Below are positions 1 to 8,550 of a stretch of DNA of 64,000 nt, piece after piece (within the stretch, counting starts at the first letter, position 1; every line of letters begins with the position of its first letter). The notes below the pieces were generated by a model. That model searched no databases, had not been told where the DNA came from, and was given only the letters and a program-made list of their open reading frames with translations. Made by a program: the position numbers and the translations under genes. This DNA comes from DASPLX01 sp035627375 (GTDB taxonomy: Bacteria > Pseudomonadota > Gammaproteobacteria > Burkholderiales > Burkholderiaceae_D). Location: NCBI GenBank assembly GCA_035627375.1, contig DASPLX010000005.1, forward strand, positions 5,109 to 69,108, given 5' to 3'.

Positions 1-2
1 AT

Positions 3-149
3 CAGGTGGACCTGAATTCAGTTCCAGACTCTTTACGAATTATTCAGCGTGGTGCCGACCCTCATCATTTTGAAATAGTGCCGCAGGTTGGGGCTAATTT
101 GACGCCGCAGCAATTTATCAACGCATGCAGCAGCATTGTTTGTAAGTGA
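3..149 (+). CDS. C-terminal end of an unidentified protein (partial)
   Basis: An open frame enters from the left edge and ends at TGA 147-149, giving about 48 residues that include DPHHFEIVPQ and end in INACSSIVCK. No family is recognised. The next small ORF starts about 18 bases later. A C-terminal fragment followed by a roughly 100-residue acidic protein resembles the end of a polymorphic toxin plus its immunity gene, but that is inference from layout only. The start and most of the protein lie outside the window. Confidence 0.4.
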   Translation, partial: QVDLNSVPDSLRIIQRGADPHHFEIVPQVGANLTPQQFINACSSIVCK

Positions 150-166
150 AGATAGAGAAGATATCT

Positions 167-457
167 ATGTGCGATTACTCATTTGTCCTTCCATCAGATT
201 TCGATGACTATGAATGGGAAGTGACGGCGAAGGGATGTTTTTCCGAAGCGATGTTGACTGTTTCAGGGAAGCGCTACCGACTGAATTTTTACGACGCAGT
301 GCGGCTTAGTCAAGAAATTGAAAGCGCGATTGAGCACGGAGGCATGTTTTTTGAACCAAATTTGCTAGTTATTAAATCCGTGAACAAAGAAAACATGGAG
401 CAGGCAGTAGACCTCTTGGTACGCTCAGGCCAGACGACTTCCTGCCTGCCAGAGTAA
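167..457 (+). CDS. Small hypothetical protein (possible immunity-type protein)
   Basis: This 96-residue protein begins MCDYSFVLPSDFDDYEW and is acidic, with no signal peptide or membrane segment. ATG 167 is chosen because an AGAGAAG stretch lies about 8 bases upstream. An in-frame GTG at 146 would overlap the stop of the upstream partial frame and is the alternative start. No domain is recognised. Its position directly after a truncated upstream frame is compatible with an immunity gene. Confidence that it is a gene is moderate; confidence in the role is low. Confidence 0.45.
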   Translation: MCDYSFVLPSDFDDYEWEVTAKGCFSEAMLTVSGKRYRLNFYDAVRLSQEIESAIEHGGMFFEPNLLVIKSVNKENMEQAVDLLVRSGQTTSCLPE

Positions 458-733
458 CTATGGTACGGGAGGCTTGGGGCGTTTGCTCCGCGTATTGAAT
501 CGCAATTCGTCAAGGCCAAATCCTGGTGGAAGTAAGGGCCGTTCTCCCGGTAATCTGGGACGAGCGGCGTTTTTACGTCCATGCTCGACGCTGCCCCGTC
601 CGCTCGTTCGCGATATTTTTTCGGCTATGTTGGAAGGGCTTTTTTTTTACTACTCCGTGCTGTCCGCAACGAACCTTACGGTAATCAGAAAGACCCTGAC
701 GGTCAACGAACGCAGTTCTGAAAGCTTGCACAA
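458..733. other. Intergenic region without a recognised gene
   Basis: No convincing coding region is visible. There is a T-rich run near 640-650. A short reading frame ending near 526 contains RIESQFVKAKSWWK just before a stop; it could be the tail of a decayed gene but has no recognisable start. Confidence 0.4.
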
Positions 734-761
734 CAAAAAAGGCGGGAAACTCTCCCGCCTT
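734..761 (-). terminator. Rho-independent terminator of the precursor gene
   Basis: A 9-bp stem (739-747 with 753-761) and 5-base loop are followed on the minus strand by a run of T (A-run 734-740 on the plus strand). It lies about 40 bases after the stop of the RiPP precursor gene. Confidence 0.85.
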
Positions 762-802
762 CTGCAGACCAAGATCCTTATCCAGGTTCTTCGGCGTTCC
801 CC

Positions 803-1147
803 TCAATAGGTGCACTTGCAATGGCCGGTCGACCAATTCCATACGCCGCCGGCGACTGCCTCCAACTCTTCTTCCGACATTTCCCCGTTCGCTACCAGAG
901 GTTTCCTCGGCAGGATAAAGAACAAATCTTTATTGGTTTCCTCGAGCACCGTCAGTTTCACATCGTCGGGGATATCGATTCCCAATGCCTTCTTGAATGC
1001 CGTCTTGGGACTGGACATGAGTTCTTGTTTGAAGGCTTCGTCTTCCCAGCTTTTCGAAATCACTTTCCAGAATGCTTCTTGATCCAAAGCCTTTTCTTTC
1101 TCCTTTGCTTTGGCGATGAGTTCATCGACATGAGGCTTGTCCGACAT
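803..1147 (-). CDS. NHLP-leader RiPP (lanthipeptide) precursor peptide
   Basis: The protein has 114 residues. Residues about 20-85 form an NHLP (nitrile hydratase alpha-like) leader domain, with SWEDEAFKQELMSSPKTA, then GIDIPDDVKLTVLEE and DLFFILPRKP. The leader ends in ELEAVAGG (GG at 100-101), a classic C39 peptidase site. The remaining core is VWNWSTGHCKCTY (102-114), with Ser106, Thr107 and Thr113 as dehydration candidates and Cys110 and Cys112 as thioether donors. Start ATG 1147 is chosen because AAGGGG lies about 6 bases upstream and the domain begins right after it. It sits just downstream of lanM on the same strand, with its own promoter (1232-1260) and terminator (734-761), which suggests much higher expression than the enzymes. 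The family assignment is confident; the ring pattern is unknown. Confidence 0.9.
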   Translation of the reverse strand: MSDKPHVDELIAKAKEKEKALDQEAFWKVISKSWEDEAFKQELMSSPKTAFKKALGIDIPDDVKLTVLEETNKDLFFILPRKPLVANGEMSEEELEAVAGGVWNWSTGHCKCTY

Positions 1148-1231
1148 GATTTCCCCTTTCCATAAGTTGGATGATGGCATTCGTCTAGCAATCGAGGAAT
1201 GCGCACTGCCGTTCATCGAAACTGCGAATTG

Positions 1232-1260
1232 ATTGTAGTCTCTGGTTTTTGCATTCTCAA
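1232..1260 (-). promoter_or_regulatory. Sigma-70-type promoter of the precursor gene
   Basis: On the minus strand, a -35 TTGAGA (1260-1255) and a -10 TACAAT (1237-1232) are separated by exactly 17 bp. It lies in the gap between lanM and the precursor and implies a 5' untranslated region of roughly 78 bases. Confidence 0.7.
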
Positions 1261-1330
1261 TGCATTTGGATAAACATTCGATCGCGCGTCGCGTGCGCGC
1301 ATCGTTTGTTGTTAATGTCGCATTCGATCA

Positions 1331-4300
1331 TTATTCCCACAACAACACGGACGAAATGCGCGAGGGATCGGCGAGACGCAATAATTGATAGCCGATGCCG
1401 GAATGCCCTTGAAAAAGGCCTGGGTGCAGGATGCGATGCGGCGCGATGTCGTTCCGTCCGACGCCGACAGCACCGATGATGTTTCTTAGCCGCGAGCCGA
1501 TCTCGCTGCGCAATTCCGGTAGGCCAAGCTTGATGCATGCAGTCAGCAGCAATTCAATCCTGCCCAGATTGCCGCAGCAAAGATGATGAACGGCGGCAGG
1601 GCTTGAGCGGAGCGTCTTGTCTATTGCCAGGCGAATATCGGTGTCCACCTCCGGACTTTGCGCGAATGCCAATCCCCCCAGGCGCGCAAGGCCGATTCCT
1701 GGCGCGCCGTGACACCACGATGTCCGGAATGCGGGTTGTTCGGCTTGCAGGAGGTCCGGCCAGTTATTCGCGTCGGGAACATAGAGGCTCTGTTCATATT
1801 CGATGGCCTCCTGCGCGGCATTCCGCCATACCGCTTCGTCCGTGAGCGCATGCAGGCGCAGGAGTGCATACGCGATCCCTGCCGCCCCGTGCGAAAAGCC
1901 GGTCAATGGTTTCCGGTCCAATGTGAGCCAAGTGCGAAAGCCTGTCGATAGTTCTACTCTTTTTGCCAATAGATGACGGGCGCATTGCGTGGCTTTTTCG
2001 AGAACGCTCGCATCCCTGGTCGCCGTGAAGAGAGTCGTCAAGCCGAGTATGGCGCCGGCGGCTCCCGCGGTGACATCATAGTGATGATCCGCGCCAATCA
2101 GGGAATCGTCGATCCGGCATGCGGCGCGCGCGGCTTCGGCATGGAGTTCGGGGGCATCGATCAACCGCGCTATCTTTGTCATTCCGTACAGCACCGACCC
2201 CAACCCCAAGGCGCCGCCAAGGCCTATTTTCCGAAGCGTCTTTCCGGCATGCGGACCGTCGATGCGCTCGCGTACCGGTTTGATGATGCGCATCGCGCAA
2301 GCACGGTACGCCTCATTGCCGGTGATGTTGAACAGCGCCGCGAAAAACAATGCGACACCCATGCTGCCGTCATACAGGTTGATCCCCATCGGCTCGAGAC
2401 GCTGGCGGCCGGAAATCGGGTGATACGCCAGGGTGAGCCAAGTGACGCTGCCGTCCTTGCCGTGAATCGCCCGCTCCATCAATTGCGCGGCGATCGCTTC
2501 CGCACGGGCGACCAGCGCTTCGGGTGAAATGGAGAACGGATCTTCGGGTTCGTCGCCGTGGAGTCGCACGGCGTCGGACTCGGGCGCGGTGACGTCGTCG
2601 GTTGCGTGCGCCGCCGCCCGCCGGGCATGGAGCAAGGTCCGCGCGATGGTCAATTGATATTCGAGATCCTCCGAGCAAAGCCCGCGCAGCCTCGTCAACA
2701 CGCCGTCGAAGCCAGCTTCCCTAAAGCAGGGAATCGAATCGGCCTCTCCGAGCGGCAGGCTGTCGCCATGCGCGGGAGCGGTAAAGTACGGAATATCGAG
2801 CTGCTCCAGCGCGGCCTGTTCGTATTGCACCAAGGGCCAGAATATCTCGTGAGCCGCGCGACCGCTCATGGCCCGGGCCAGCGCTTCCAACTCGATGCTG
2901 CGGTCGACGCCGTCTCGCAGGTACCGCGGAGCCAGCGTGCGATCCAGCATGACCGAATACACCTTGGTGGCGCGGAACAGATAACGTACCCGCTGGCTCT
3001 TCAGGTCTTTCAACGGGCCGTTGTCCGTGTCCAGCAATTCCTGGCGGCGGGCAAGCAGGAAGTCGTACATGAGCCGGAAGCCTGACTCGATGTCTTCCGC
3101 ATGATCGGCCGCGGACAAGGGCCGGCCTGACAAGCTGGCAATATTGCCTTCCGCCTGGGTCGTGTTCTCTTCGACGACGAATTCCATCGCGTCCGTATTG
3201 GCATGATGCAGGCGCGTTTGATCGAAAGGCAGGACCTGCCCCTGTACCGCGCCAAGACCGCTGAGATCGAGGTGATTGCCCTTTGCATCGAATTCCCAAT
3301 GCGGAAGCAGGCCGGTCCGCAGCACGGAATTCATGATCAATTCCTCGGCTTGACCGGCTGCCGCGTCCTCGTCGGCCAGCTTTACCCGAGGATGCATGAT
3401 TGTCTCTACATCGACCAGCACGGGATGTTCTCCGCACGCGATGACGTTCTCCATGTGGCAGTCCGTCGTCCCCAGCACATGGAGCAGGCATAACAGCATT
3501 CCCGACCGGACAAAGAACCGCGTCGCTTCCTCTTCCTTGTCGCAACCGATGTGCGCGGCGAACTCGACCCATCCGTGATCCGCCCTGTCGAGTATGGCGA
3601 GAGTCTTCAGCGGGTAGGGCAATCCTTTCCTGTTCAACCAGTCGAGCAAGCGGAAATAGGCGTTTTCGAGGGACAAGCCTTTGGGTTTGTACACCAGGCG
3701 CAGGCCGGAGCTGAACCTCACCAGCAGGACCGTGCGGCCGCCGCAGTGCGGATCGGACAAGCCTATTCCGATATCGGATACGATCGCGCCGGACCGGAGC
3801 GCATCCGGCCGCGGCGAACCGAAGGTTCGCGCGATCGCCTCCTGATCGTCGCGCAGATGCGTCAGGAATTCGCCGATGAGCCCGACCCATTGCTCGACGG
3901 CGGTGCCGAGCAGCCGGCCCAGCACGCAATATTCGACGAGAAAATCTTTCAGGCCGCCGTTATAGAACGCCTCGACGAACTCTTTGTATAACCGGTCCTG
4001 GGTGTGTTGCTGCAAGCGTTGCAGCAAGAGCTCGAATCCCGTCTGGCGGCTGCTCCGATAGGCGGTGAACTTCGCGGTGAGCGCTTGTACGGCGATGCGG
4101 CTCAGCCGTTGCAGCAGGCGCCGTTCCAGCTGGACGATCACCGACGGGGCAAGAAGGTCGCAGTCGTCGGATGCGCGGGTCCGAAGCAGAGCGCGCCCGG
4201 CATCGATAAACGGGAGAATTATCTCTTCGAAGGCAACGGGCGTGTCCCGGATCACGCCTCTTGATTTTCGGTCCGCGATGAACTTGCCGATGTCGGACGC

Positions 4301-4609
4301 ATGCATCCCGGCGGTTTCGATCGCCGTGCGCAAGACGGCCGTCCACGACGGCGCATCGGAAGCCGGTGCCGGAGGGCTCTCCAGCCAGGCTTGCGCGCCG
4401 GCGGCGTCCAGCCCCAACCGGGCGAGCCTGGATTGAAAACGCTCGGGAACGCCGCCGGCGCTGGTGTCGGCCCAGCGCATCATTCTCTTCTGCGTTTGCT
4501 CGGAACGGATATGCCCGTCGCCGGCCGCCTGCGCAGGTCGCGGGCGGCCGAAGAGAGGCGCGGCACGCGCGGCGATATCGGCGAGTTCGGAGTCGCTTAA
4601 GGTCGGCAT
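1331..4609 (-). CDS. lanM: Class II lanthipeptide synthetase LanM
   Basis: This is a 1092-residue bifunctional enzyme that dehydrates Ser/Thr of the precursor core and adds Cys thiols to form (methyl)lanthionine. The N-terminal DUF4135 dehydratase half contains the kinase-like motif TTDCHMENVIACGEHPVLVD near residues 380-400. The C-terminal LanC-like half contains GFSHGAAG (His907), SWCHGAPG (Cys966) and HHLCCGNLG (Cys1011-Cys1012). The zinc ligands are therefore predicted to be three Cys (CCG type) rather than the usual Cys-Cys-His; this variant is known from ProcM-like, substrate-tolerant LanMs. ATG 4609 is chosen because the LanM sequence begins MPTLSDSELAD there; upstream in-frame sequence is non-coding in character and overlaps the preceding gene. 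It lies 20 bp after the cNMP-fold gene, so they are probably cotranscribed. Confidence 0.93.
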   Translation of the reverse strand: MPTLSDSELADIAARAAPLFGRPRPAQAAGDGHIRSEQTQKRMMRWADTSAGGVPERFQSRLARLGLDAAGAQAWLESPPAPASDAPSWTAVLRTAIETAGMHASDIGKFIADRKSRGVIRDTPVAFEEIILPFIDAGRALLRTRASDDCDLLAPSVIVQLERRLLQRLSRIAVQALTAKFTAYRSSRQTGFELLLQRLQQHTQDRLYKEFVEAFYNGGLKDFLVEYCVLGRLLGTAVEQWVGLIGEFLTHLRDDQEAIARTFGSPRPDALRSGAIVSDIGIGLSDPHCGGRTVLLVRFSSGLRLVYKPKGLSLENAYFRLLDWLNRKGLPYPLKTLAILDRADHGWVEFAAHIGCDKEEEATRFFVRSGMLLCLLHVLGTTDCHMENVIACGEHPVLVDVETIMHPRVKLADEDAAAGQAEELIMNSVLRTGLLPHWEFDAKGNHLDLSGLGAVQGQVLPFDQTRLHHANTDAMEFVVEENTTQAEGNIASLSGRPLSAADHAEDIESGFRLMYDFLLARRQELLDTDNGPLKDLKSQRVRYLFRATKVYSVMLDRTLAPRYLRDGVDRSIELEALARAMSGRAAHEIFWPLVQYEQAALEQLDIPYFTAPAHGDSLPLGEADSIPCFREAGFDGVLTRLRGLCSEDLEYQLTIARTLLHARRAAAHATDDVTAPESDAVRLHGDEPEDPFSISPEALVARAEAIAAQLMERAIHGKDGSVTWLTLAYHPISGRQRLEPMGINLYDGSMGVALFFAALFNITGNEAYRACAMRIIKPVRERIDGPHAGKTLRKIGLGGALGLGSVLYGMTKIARLIDAPELHAEAARAACRIDDSLIGADHHYDVTAGAAGAILGLTTLFTATRDASVLEKATQCARHLLAKRVELSTGFRTWLTLDRKPLTGFSHGAAGIAYALLRLHALTDEAVWRNAAQEAIEYEQSLYVPDANNWPDLLQAEQPAFRTSWCHGAPGIGLARLGGLAFAQSPEVDTDIRLAIDKTLRSSPAAVHHLCCGNLGRIELLLTACIKLGLPELRSEIGSRLRNIIGAVGVGRNDIAPHRILHPGLFQGHSGIGYQLLRLADPSRISSVLLWE

Positions 4610-4629
4610 GACTCGCGTATGCGACGGAA

Positions 4630-5166
4630 TCACTTGACGAGACCGAGCAAACGTTCGAATCGCAATCCCGCCAGATACACCGTGTCGAGCAAATGCGTAT
4701 CGAGTTCTCCCTCGGCCTCGATGTCTTCTTGCAAATTCCCTTTCTCGGCCGCGCCATATCCCATGTGCTGGATCGTGCTTCGCATCCTGTCCGCCAGGAA
4801 CATGGCGACGGCGCGATGGAAGCGCGCAGAGAATGCGGTATCGGTCTCGATTCTTTGCCTGATGGCCGCGTGGGAAACCGCAAGAACGAGAGAGTCTTCC
4901 TCGACCATGACCGATGCGGTGGTCGGGCGCGAATCGATAAGAGACATTTCGCCAATGATTTCGCCGTTGCCCAGCTTGGCGATTTCCCCTAGCTTCGCGA
5001 TGCTCACCGACATGGCGCCCTCGAGGAGGATGTGTACCGTATCGAGATGCGTTCCCTCTTCGATGAGCCGCATTCCCTTGGCGAAGCGCCGGGCGACGCC
5101 CACGCGGGCGATCCACTCGATGTCTTCGTCATTGAACTGGCCAAAGATATAAAGAATCTTCCGCAC
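4630..5166 (-). CDS. Cyclic-nucleotide-binding-fold protein, bacteriocin-transport associated
   Basis: The 178-residue protein carries one cNMP-binding (CRP-type) beta-barrel domain (about residues 10-125), with GEIIGEMSLIDSRPTTASV as the phosphate-binding cassette region. At the site where CRP-like proteins have Arg before Ser/Thr-Ala, this protein has Thr, so cAMP or cGMP binding is doubtful. The C-terminal 50 residues show no helix-turn-helix, so it is not a standard transcription factor. Single-domain proteins of this type are known companions of NHLM bacteriocin-type export systems. The GTG start at 5166 is supported by AGGGAG about 6 bases upstream. It is first in the minus-strand operon with lanM, divergent from the exporter genes. 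Confidence 0.8.
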   Translation of the reverse strand: MRKILYIFGQFNDEDIEWIARVGVARRFAKGMRLIEEGTHLDTVHILLEGAMSVSIAKLGEIAKLGNGEIIGEMSLIDSRPTTASVMVEEDSLVLAVSHAAIRQRIETDTAFSARFHRAVAMFLADRMRSTIQHMGYGAAEKGNLQEDIEAEGELDTHLLDTVYLAGLRFERLLGLVK

Positions 5167-5451
5167 GACGTCTCCCTATTTGTCGATAACAACAGTCCGG
5201 AGAACAACCGGCACTTTTACCACCACCTTGTTCGAGAGGTAAATTACACTGTGCCATACGTCGATGATTTAAAGCAATGCATAGCGAGCCGCACGTGGCG
5301 TGATCAGCTTTCTTTTAAATCATTTCATGTTGAAAAATAAGCAGCCCAATACAACAGGGAATCGGCGCTGGCGGGCGCGCGCCCGGCCCGTCTTTTTCGG
5401 CCCGGCCGGCAGAGTCGCGGCATCGTCTCCCCGTCCGAAGAGGCAACTGCG
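5167..5451. other. Divergent intergenic region between biosynthesis and export operons
   Basis: This 285-bp region must hold promoters for both directions. No confident -35/-10 pair was found. A perfect palindrome GGGCGCGCGCCC (5373-5384) followed by a T-rich stretch (5391-5397) could form a weak attenuator-like hairpin in the exporter leader. Confidence 0.4.
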
Positions 5452-6324
5452 ATGAGAACCGATTTGTTCAGGAAGTCCGCGCTCGAGCGTCTATCCTCCC
5501 CCGAGCAATTGGATCAGATGGTGCGGGTTGCCGATCCTTTCGCCTGGCTGGCATTGATCGCCGTCTGGGGAATATTGCTGGCCGCTGTGCTGTGGAGCGT
5601 TTTCGGGACGATTCCCAGCCGGATCAGCGGCCAGGGCATCCTTCTTCGGGAAGGCGTGTTCAACGTCGCGTCGATGCGCGGCGGGGTTGTGGCGGAAATG
5701 ACTCGTCTTCACCCCGGCGACCGTATCGAAAAAGGACAGGTGATTGCGCGCGTGGCGCAACCCGCATCATCGGACGCGACTCGACCGGCCCGTTCCGGCA
5801 TCGCCGCATCGGCCGCCGACATCGTCAGTCCGTATTCCGGCAGAGTCGTGGAAGTCATGGCAAGAACGGGCGATAGCGTGGCGGAACGGTCGCCGATCAT
5901 CAGTCTCGAACCCGACAAGCCGCTGGAAGCGATCATCTATTTTTCTTCCCAAAGCGAGGCGAAAGGCATCAAACCGGGAATGCTTGCCCAGCTTTCGCCG
6001 GTCACCGCCAAAAGGGAAGAGTTCGGCGTATTGCTCGGCAAGGTGCGTGCCGTTTCGGAATTTCCCGTCACTCCGCAAGGCATGATGGCGGTCCTGAACA
6101 ATGAAGCCCTGGTGCGCATGTTCTCGCGGGACGGGCCGCCCGTCGCGGTGCACGTCGAGTTGTTGCCGGATGCGGCCTCCCGCAGCGGATACCGCTGGTC
6201 GTCCGAGGCCGGCGCGGCGTTGCCGGTGACCAGCGGAACGCTCTGCACCGCCGCGATCATCTTGCGCGAGCAAGCGCCGATCAACCTATGGATGCCCATG
6301 GTTCGCCACTATGCGGGTCTATAG
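5452..6324 (+). CDS. NHLM-type bacteriocin secretion protein (HlyD-like adaptor)
   Basis: The 290-residue protein has one N-terminal membrane segment (about residues 31-50, WLALIAVWGILLAAVLW) followed by a periplasmic HlyD-like region. Its lipoyl/barrel-sandwich halves are visible as GGVVAEMTRLHPGDRIEKGQ and VSPYSGRVVEVMARTGDSV. It should link the inner-membrane ABC transporters to the periplasm or an outer-membrane channel; no TolC gene is in the window. The ATG at 5452 is preceded by AGAGG. It is the first gene of the plus-strand export operon, followed with near overlap by the two ABC transporters. It is short compared with classical HlyD, as is usual for NHLM adaptors. Confidence 0.88.
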   Translation: MRTDLFRKSALERLSSPEQLDQMVRVADPFAWLALIAVWGILLAAVLWSVFGTIPSRISGQGILLREGVFNVASMRGGVVAEMTRLHPGDRIEKGQVIARVAQPASSDATRPARSGIAASAADIVSPYSGRVVEVMARTGDSVAERSPIISLEPDKPLEAIIYFSSQSEAKGIKPGMLAQLSPVTAKREEFGVLLGKVRAVSEFPVTPQGMMAVLNNEALVRMFSRDGPPVAVHVELLPDAASRSGYRWSSEAGAALPVTSGTLCTAAIILREQAPINLWMPMVRHYAGL

Positions 6325-6337
6325 GATCGGGGCCGCC

Positions 6338-8545
6338 ATGGCCGCATTCGGCTGGATTCGTCGGAAGATCGGACGAGGCATCGCCGGTCCGCGCGGCCGG
6401 CGAGCGAAGACGCCGACGGTCTTGCAAATGGAAGCCACCGAATGCGGCGCGGCATGCCTCGGCATTGTTCTCGGCTACTACGGGAAAATCGTTCCGCTGG
6501 AAGAGTTGCGCATCGCGTGCGGCGTCTCGCGGGATGGCAGCAAGGCAAGCAATCTCCTCAAGGCGGCGCGCGGATACGACATGCTTGCCAAGGGATTCAA
6601 GTACGAGACGGAAGACCTGAAAGATCTCGCATGTCCTTTTATCGTCTTCTGGAACTTCAATCATTTCCTGGTCGTCGAGGGATTCGGAAGCGATTGCGTA
6701 TATTTGAACGACCCGGCAACCGGTCCGCGCACGGTCGGCCTCCAGGAGTTCGACAAGGCCTATACCGGAGTCGCGCTCGTTCTTTCCCCGGGAGCGGGCT
6801 TCGCGGCCGGAGGGGAAAAGCGAAGCCTGGTTTCCGTCTTGCGCAAGCGATTGTCCGGCTCTGCCTACGATCTGCTCTTCCTGATGCTCGTCACGCTTGC
6901 GTTGGTGGTGCCCGGGCTCGCCATCCCGGTGTTTACCAAGGTATTCGTGGACGGATACCTGGTGAACGGCGCACAAGACTGGCTGCGTCCGCTGCTGATC
7001 GGCATGGGCATGACCGCGGTACTCAGGACGGTGCTGACCTGGCTGCAACAGAAATACCTGCTCCGTCTGGAAACCAAGCTTGCGCTGGCGTCGTCCGGCG
7101 CTTTCTTTTGGCATGTTCTCCACTTGCCCATCGAGTTCTTCCAACAGCGCTTCGCCGGCGACATCGGCCATCGCGTCGGCGCCAACGACACGGTGTCCGA
7201 ATTGCTGTCCGGCGCATTGGCGACGAATGCCGTCAACGCGCTGGTCGTGGTCTTCTATGCCGCCTTGATGTTTTATTACGACGCGACGCTGACCCTCATG
7301 AGCATCGCGTTCGTGGCTGCGAATCTGGGGGCGTTGCGCTATGTCTCGCGGCTGCGCCGCGACAGCAATCTGCAGCTCCAGCAGGAACGAGGGAAACTCG
7401 TCGCCGCCACGATGGGCGATTTGCAGATCATCGAAACATTGAAGGCTTCCGGCGGCGAAGCGGATTTCCTGGCACGATGGTCGGGCTATAAGGTCAAGGT
7501 GCTGAATGCCGAGCAGCGGCTCGAGACGCCGTCGCGGCTGATATCCTCGCTTCCGCCTTTCCTCGCCGGCTTGTCCACGGTGGGCATACTCGGCCTGGGC
7601 GGCTGGCGCGTCATGAACGGCGAGTTGAGCATCGGCGCCCTGGTCGCTTTTCAGAGCCTGCTCGTCAGTTTCACCGAGCCGATCAACAAGCTCGTGGAAC
7701 TCGGCGGCAGGCTGCAGGATGCCGAGGCCGACCTGATGCGCCTGGACGATGTCGAGCGCTACCCGGGAGATTCCCGGTTGACCGACAATGCCCAGGCCGC
7801 TTCACAGGCAGCCGGCGACCGGAAACTGAGCGGCCTGTTGGAATTGCGCGGCGTGACGTTCGGGTATAGCCGGCTCGATGCGCCGCTGATAGAGAATTTC
7901 TCCTTGCTGCTGCGTCCAGGCAGCCGGGTTGCTCTGGTGGGCGGCTCCGGCAGCGGAAAATCGACCGTCGCGAAACTGGTTGCCGGGATCAATCGCCCGT
8001 GGTCCGGAGAGATCCTGTATGACGGGCGAACGATCGACGCCATTCCACGGCCGGTGTTCGCCAACAGCGTCGCGATGGTGGACCAGGATATTTTCCTGTT
8101 CGAGGGGTCTGTCCGCGAGAACTTGAACCTATGGGATGCCACGTTGCCGGACGTCGATCTGGTCAACGCGGCGAAGGATGCGCATATTCATGACGCCATT
8201 GCCGAACGTTCCCGCGGCTACGACTCGATCGTGGCGGAGGGCGGCACCAACTTCAGCGGCGGCCAGCGGCAACGCCTGGAGATCGCGCGCGCCTTGGCGC
8301 TGAACCCGTCTTTGCTGATCCTGGACGAGGCGACCGCCGCGCTCGATCCCGTGACGGAGAAAGCCATCGATGACCGCATTCGCCAGCGAGGTTGCGCCTG
8401 TCTTATCATCGCGCATCGTTTGAGCACGATCCGCGACTGCGATGAAATCATCGTGCTCGACCGCGGCCGCGTCGCCGAGAGAGGCACGCACGAATCGTTG
8501 ATGCGGCAGGACGGCCTCTATGCCAACCTCATTCGCTCCGACTGA
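6338..8545 (+). CDS. NHLM-type ABC transporter with C39 leader peptidase
   Basis: A 735-residue peptidase-containing ABC transporter that should cut the precursor after Gly-Gly and export the core. The N-terminal C39 domain (about 20-150) has QMEATECGAACLG with the catalytic Cys, NHFLVVEG with His and NDPATG with Asp. The membrane domain spans about 160-450. The nucleotide-binding domain has Walker A GGSGSGKST, signature FSGGQRQRLEIARAL, Walker B LLILDEATAALD and the H-loop HRLST. ATG 6338 is preferred because GGGG precedes it; an in-frame ATG at 6311 overlaps the adaptor gene and lacks a ribosome site. The next transporter starts 5 bases after its stop. Confidence 0.92.
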   Translation: MAAFGWIRRKIGRGIAGPRGRRAKTPTVLQMEATECGAACLGIVLGYYGKIVPLEELRIACGVSRDGSKASNLLKAARGYDMLAKGFKYETEDLKDLACPFIVFWNFNHFLVVEGFGSDCVYLNDPATGPRTVGLQEFDKAYTGVALVLSPGAGFAAGGEKRSLVSVLRKRLSGSAYDLLFLMLVTLALVVPGLAIPVFTKVFVDGYLVNGAQDWLRPLLIGMGMTAVLRTVLTWLQQKYLLRLETKLALASSGAFFWHVLHLPIEFFQQRFAGDIGHRVGANDTVSELLSGALATNAVNALVVVFYAALMFYYDATLTLMSIAFVAANLGALRYVSRLRRDSNLQLQQERGKLVAATMGDLQIIETLKASGGEADFLARWSGYKVKVLNAEQRLETPSRLISSLPPFLAGLSTVGILGLGGWRVMNGELSIGALVAFQSLLVSFTEPINKLVELGGRLQDAEADLMRLDDVERYPGDSRLTDNAQAASQAAGDRKLSGLLELRGVTFGYSRLDAPLIENFSLLLRPGSRVALVGGSGSGKSTVAKLVAGINRPWSGEILYDGRTIDAIPRPVFANSVAMVDQDIFLFEGSVRENLNLWDATLPDVDLVNAAKDAHIHDAIAERSRGYDSIVAEGGTNFSGGQRQRLEIARALALNPSLLILDEATAALDPVTEKAIDDRIRQRGCACLIIAHRLSTIRDCDEIIVLDRGRVAERGTHESLMRQDGLYANLIRSD

Positions 8546-8550
8546 TCGCC

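Noticed and set aside
4610..5116. N-terminal extension of LanM
   Set aside because: The frame continues upstream of 4609 but overlaps the cNMP-fold gene and is Arg-rich non-protein-like sequence; LanM homology starts at MPTLSDSE.
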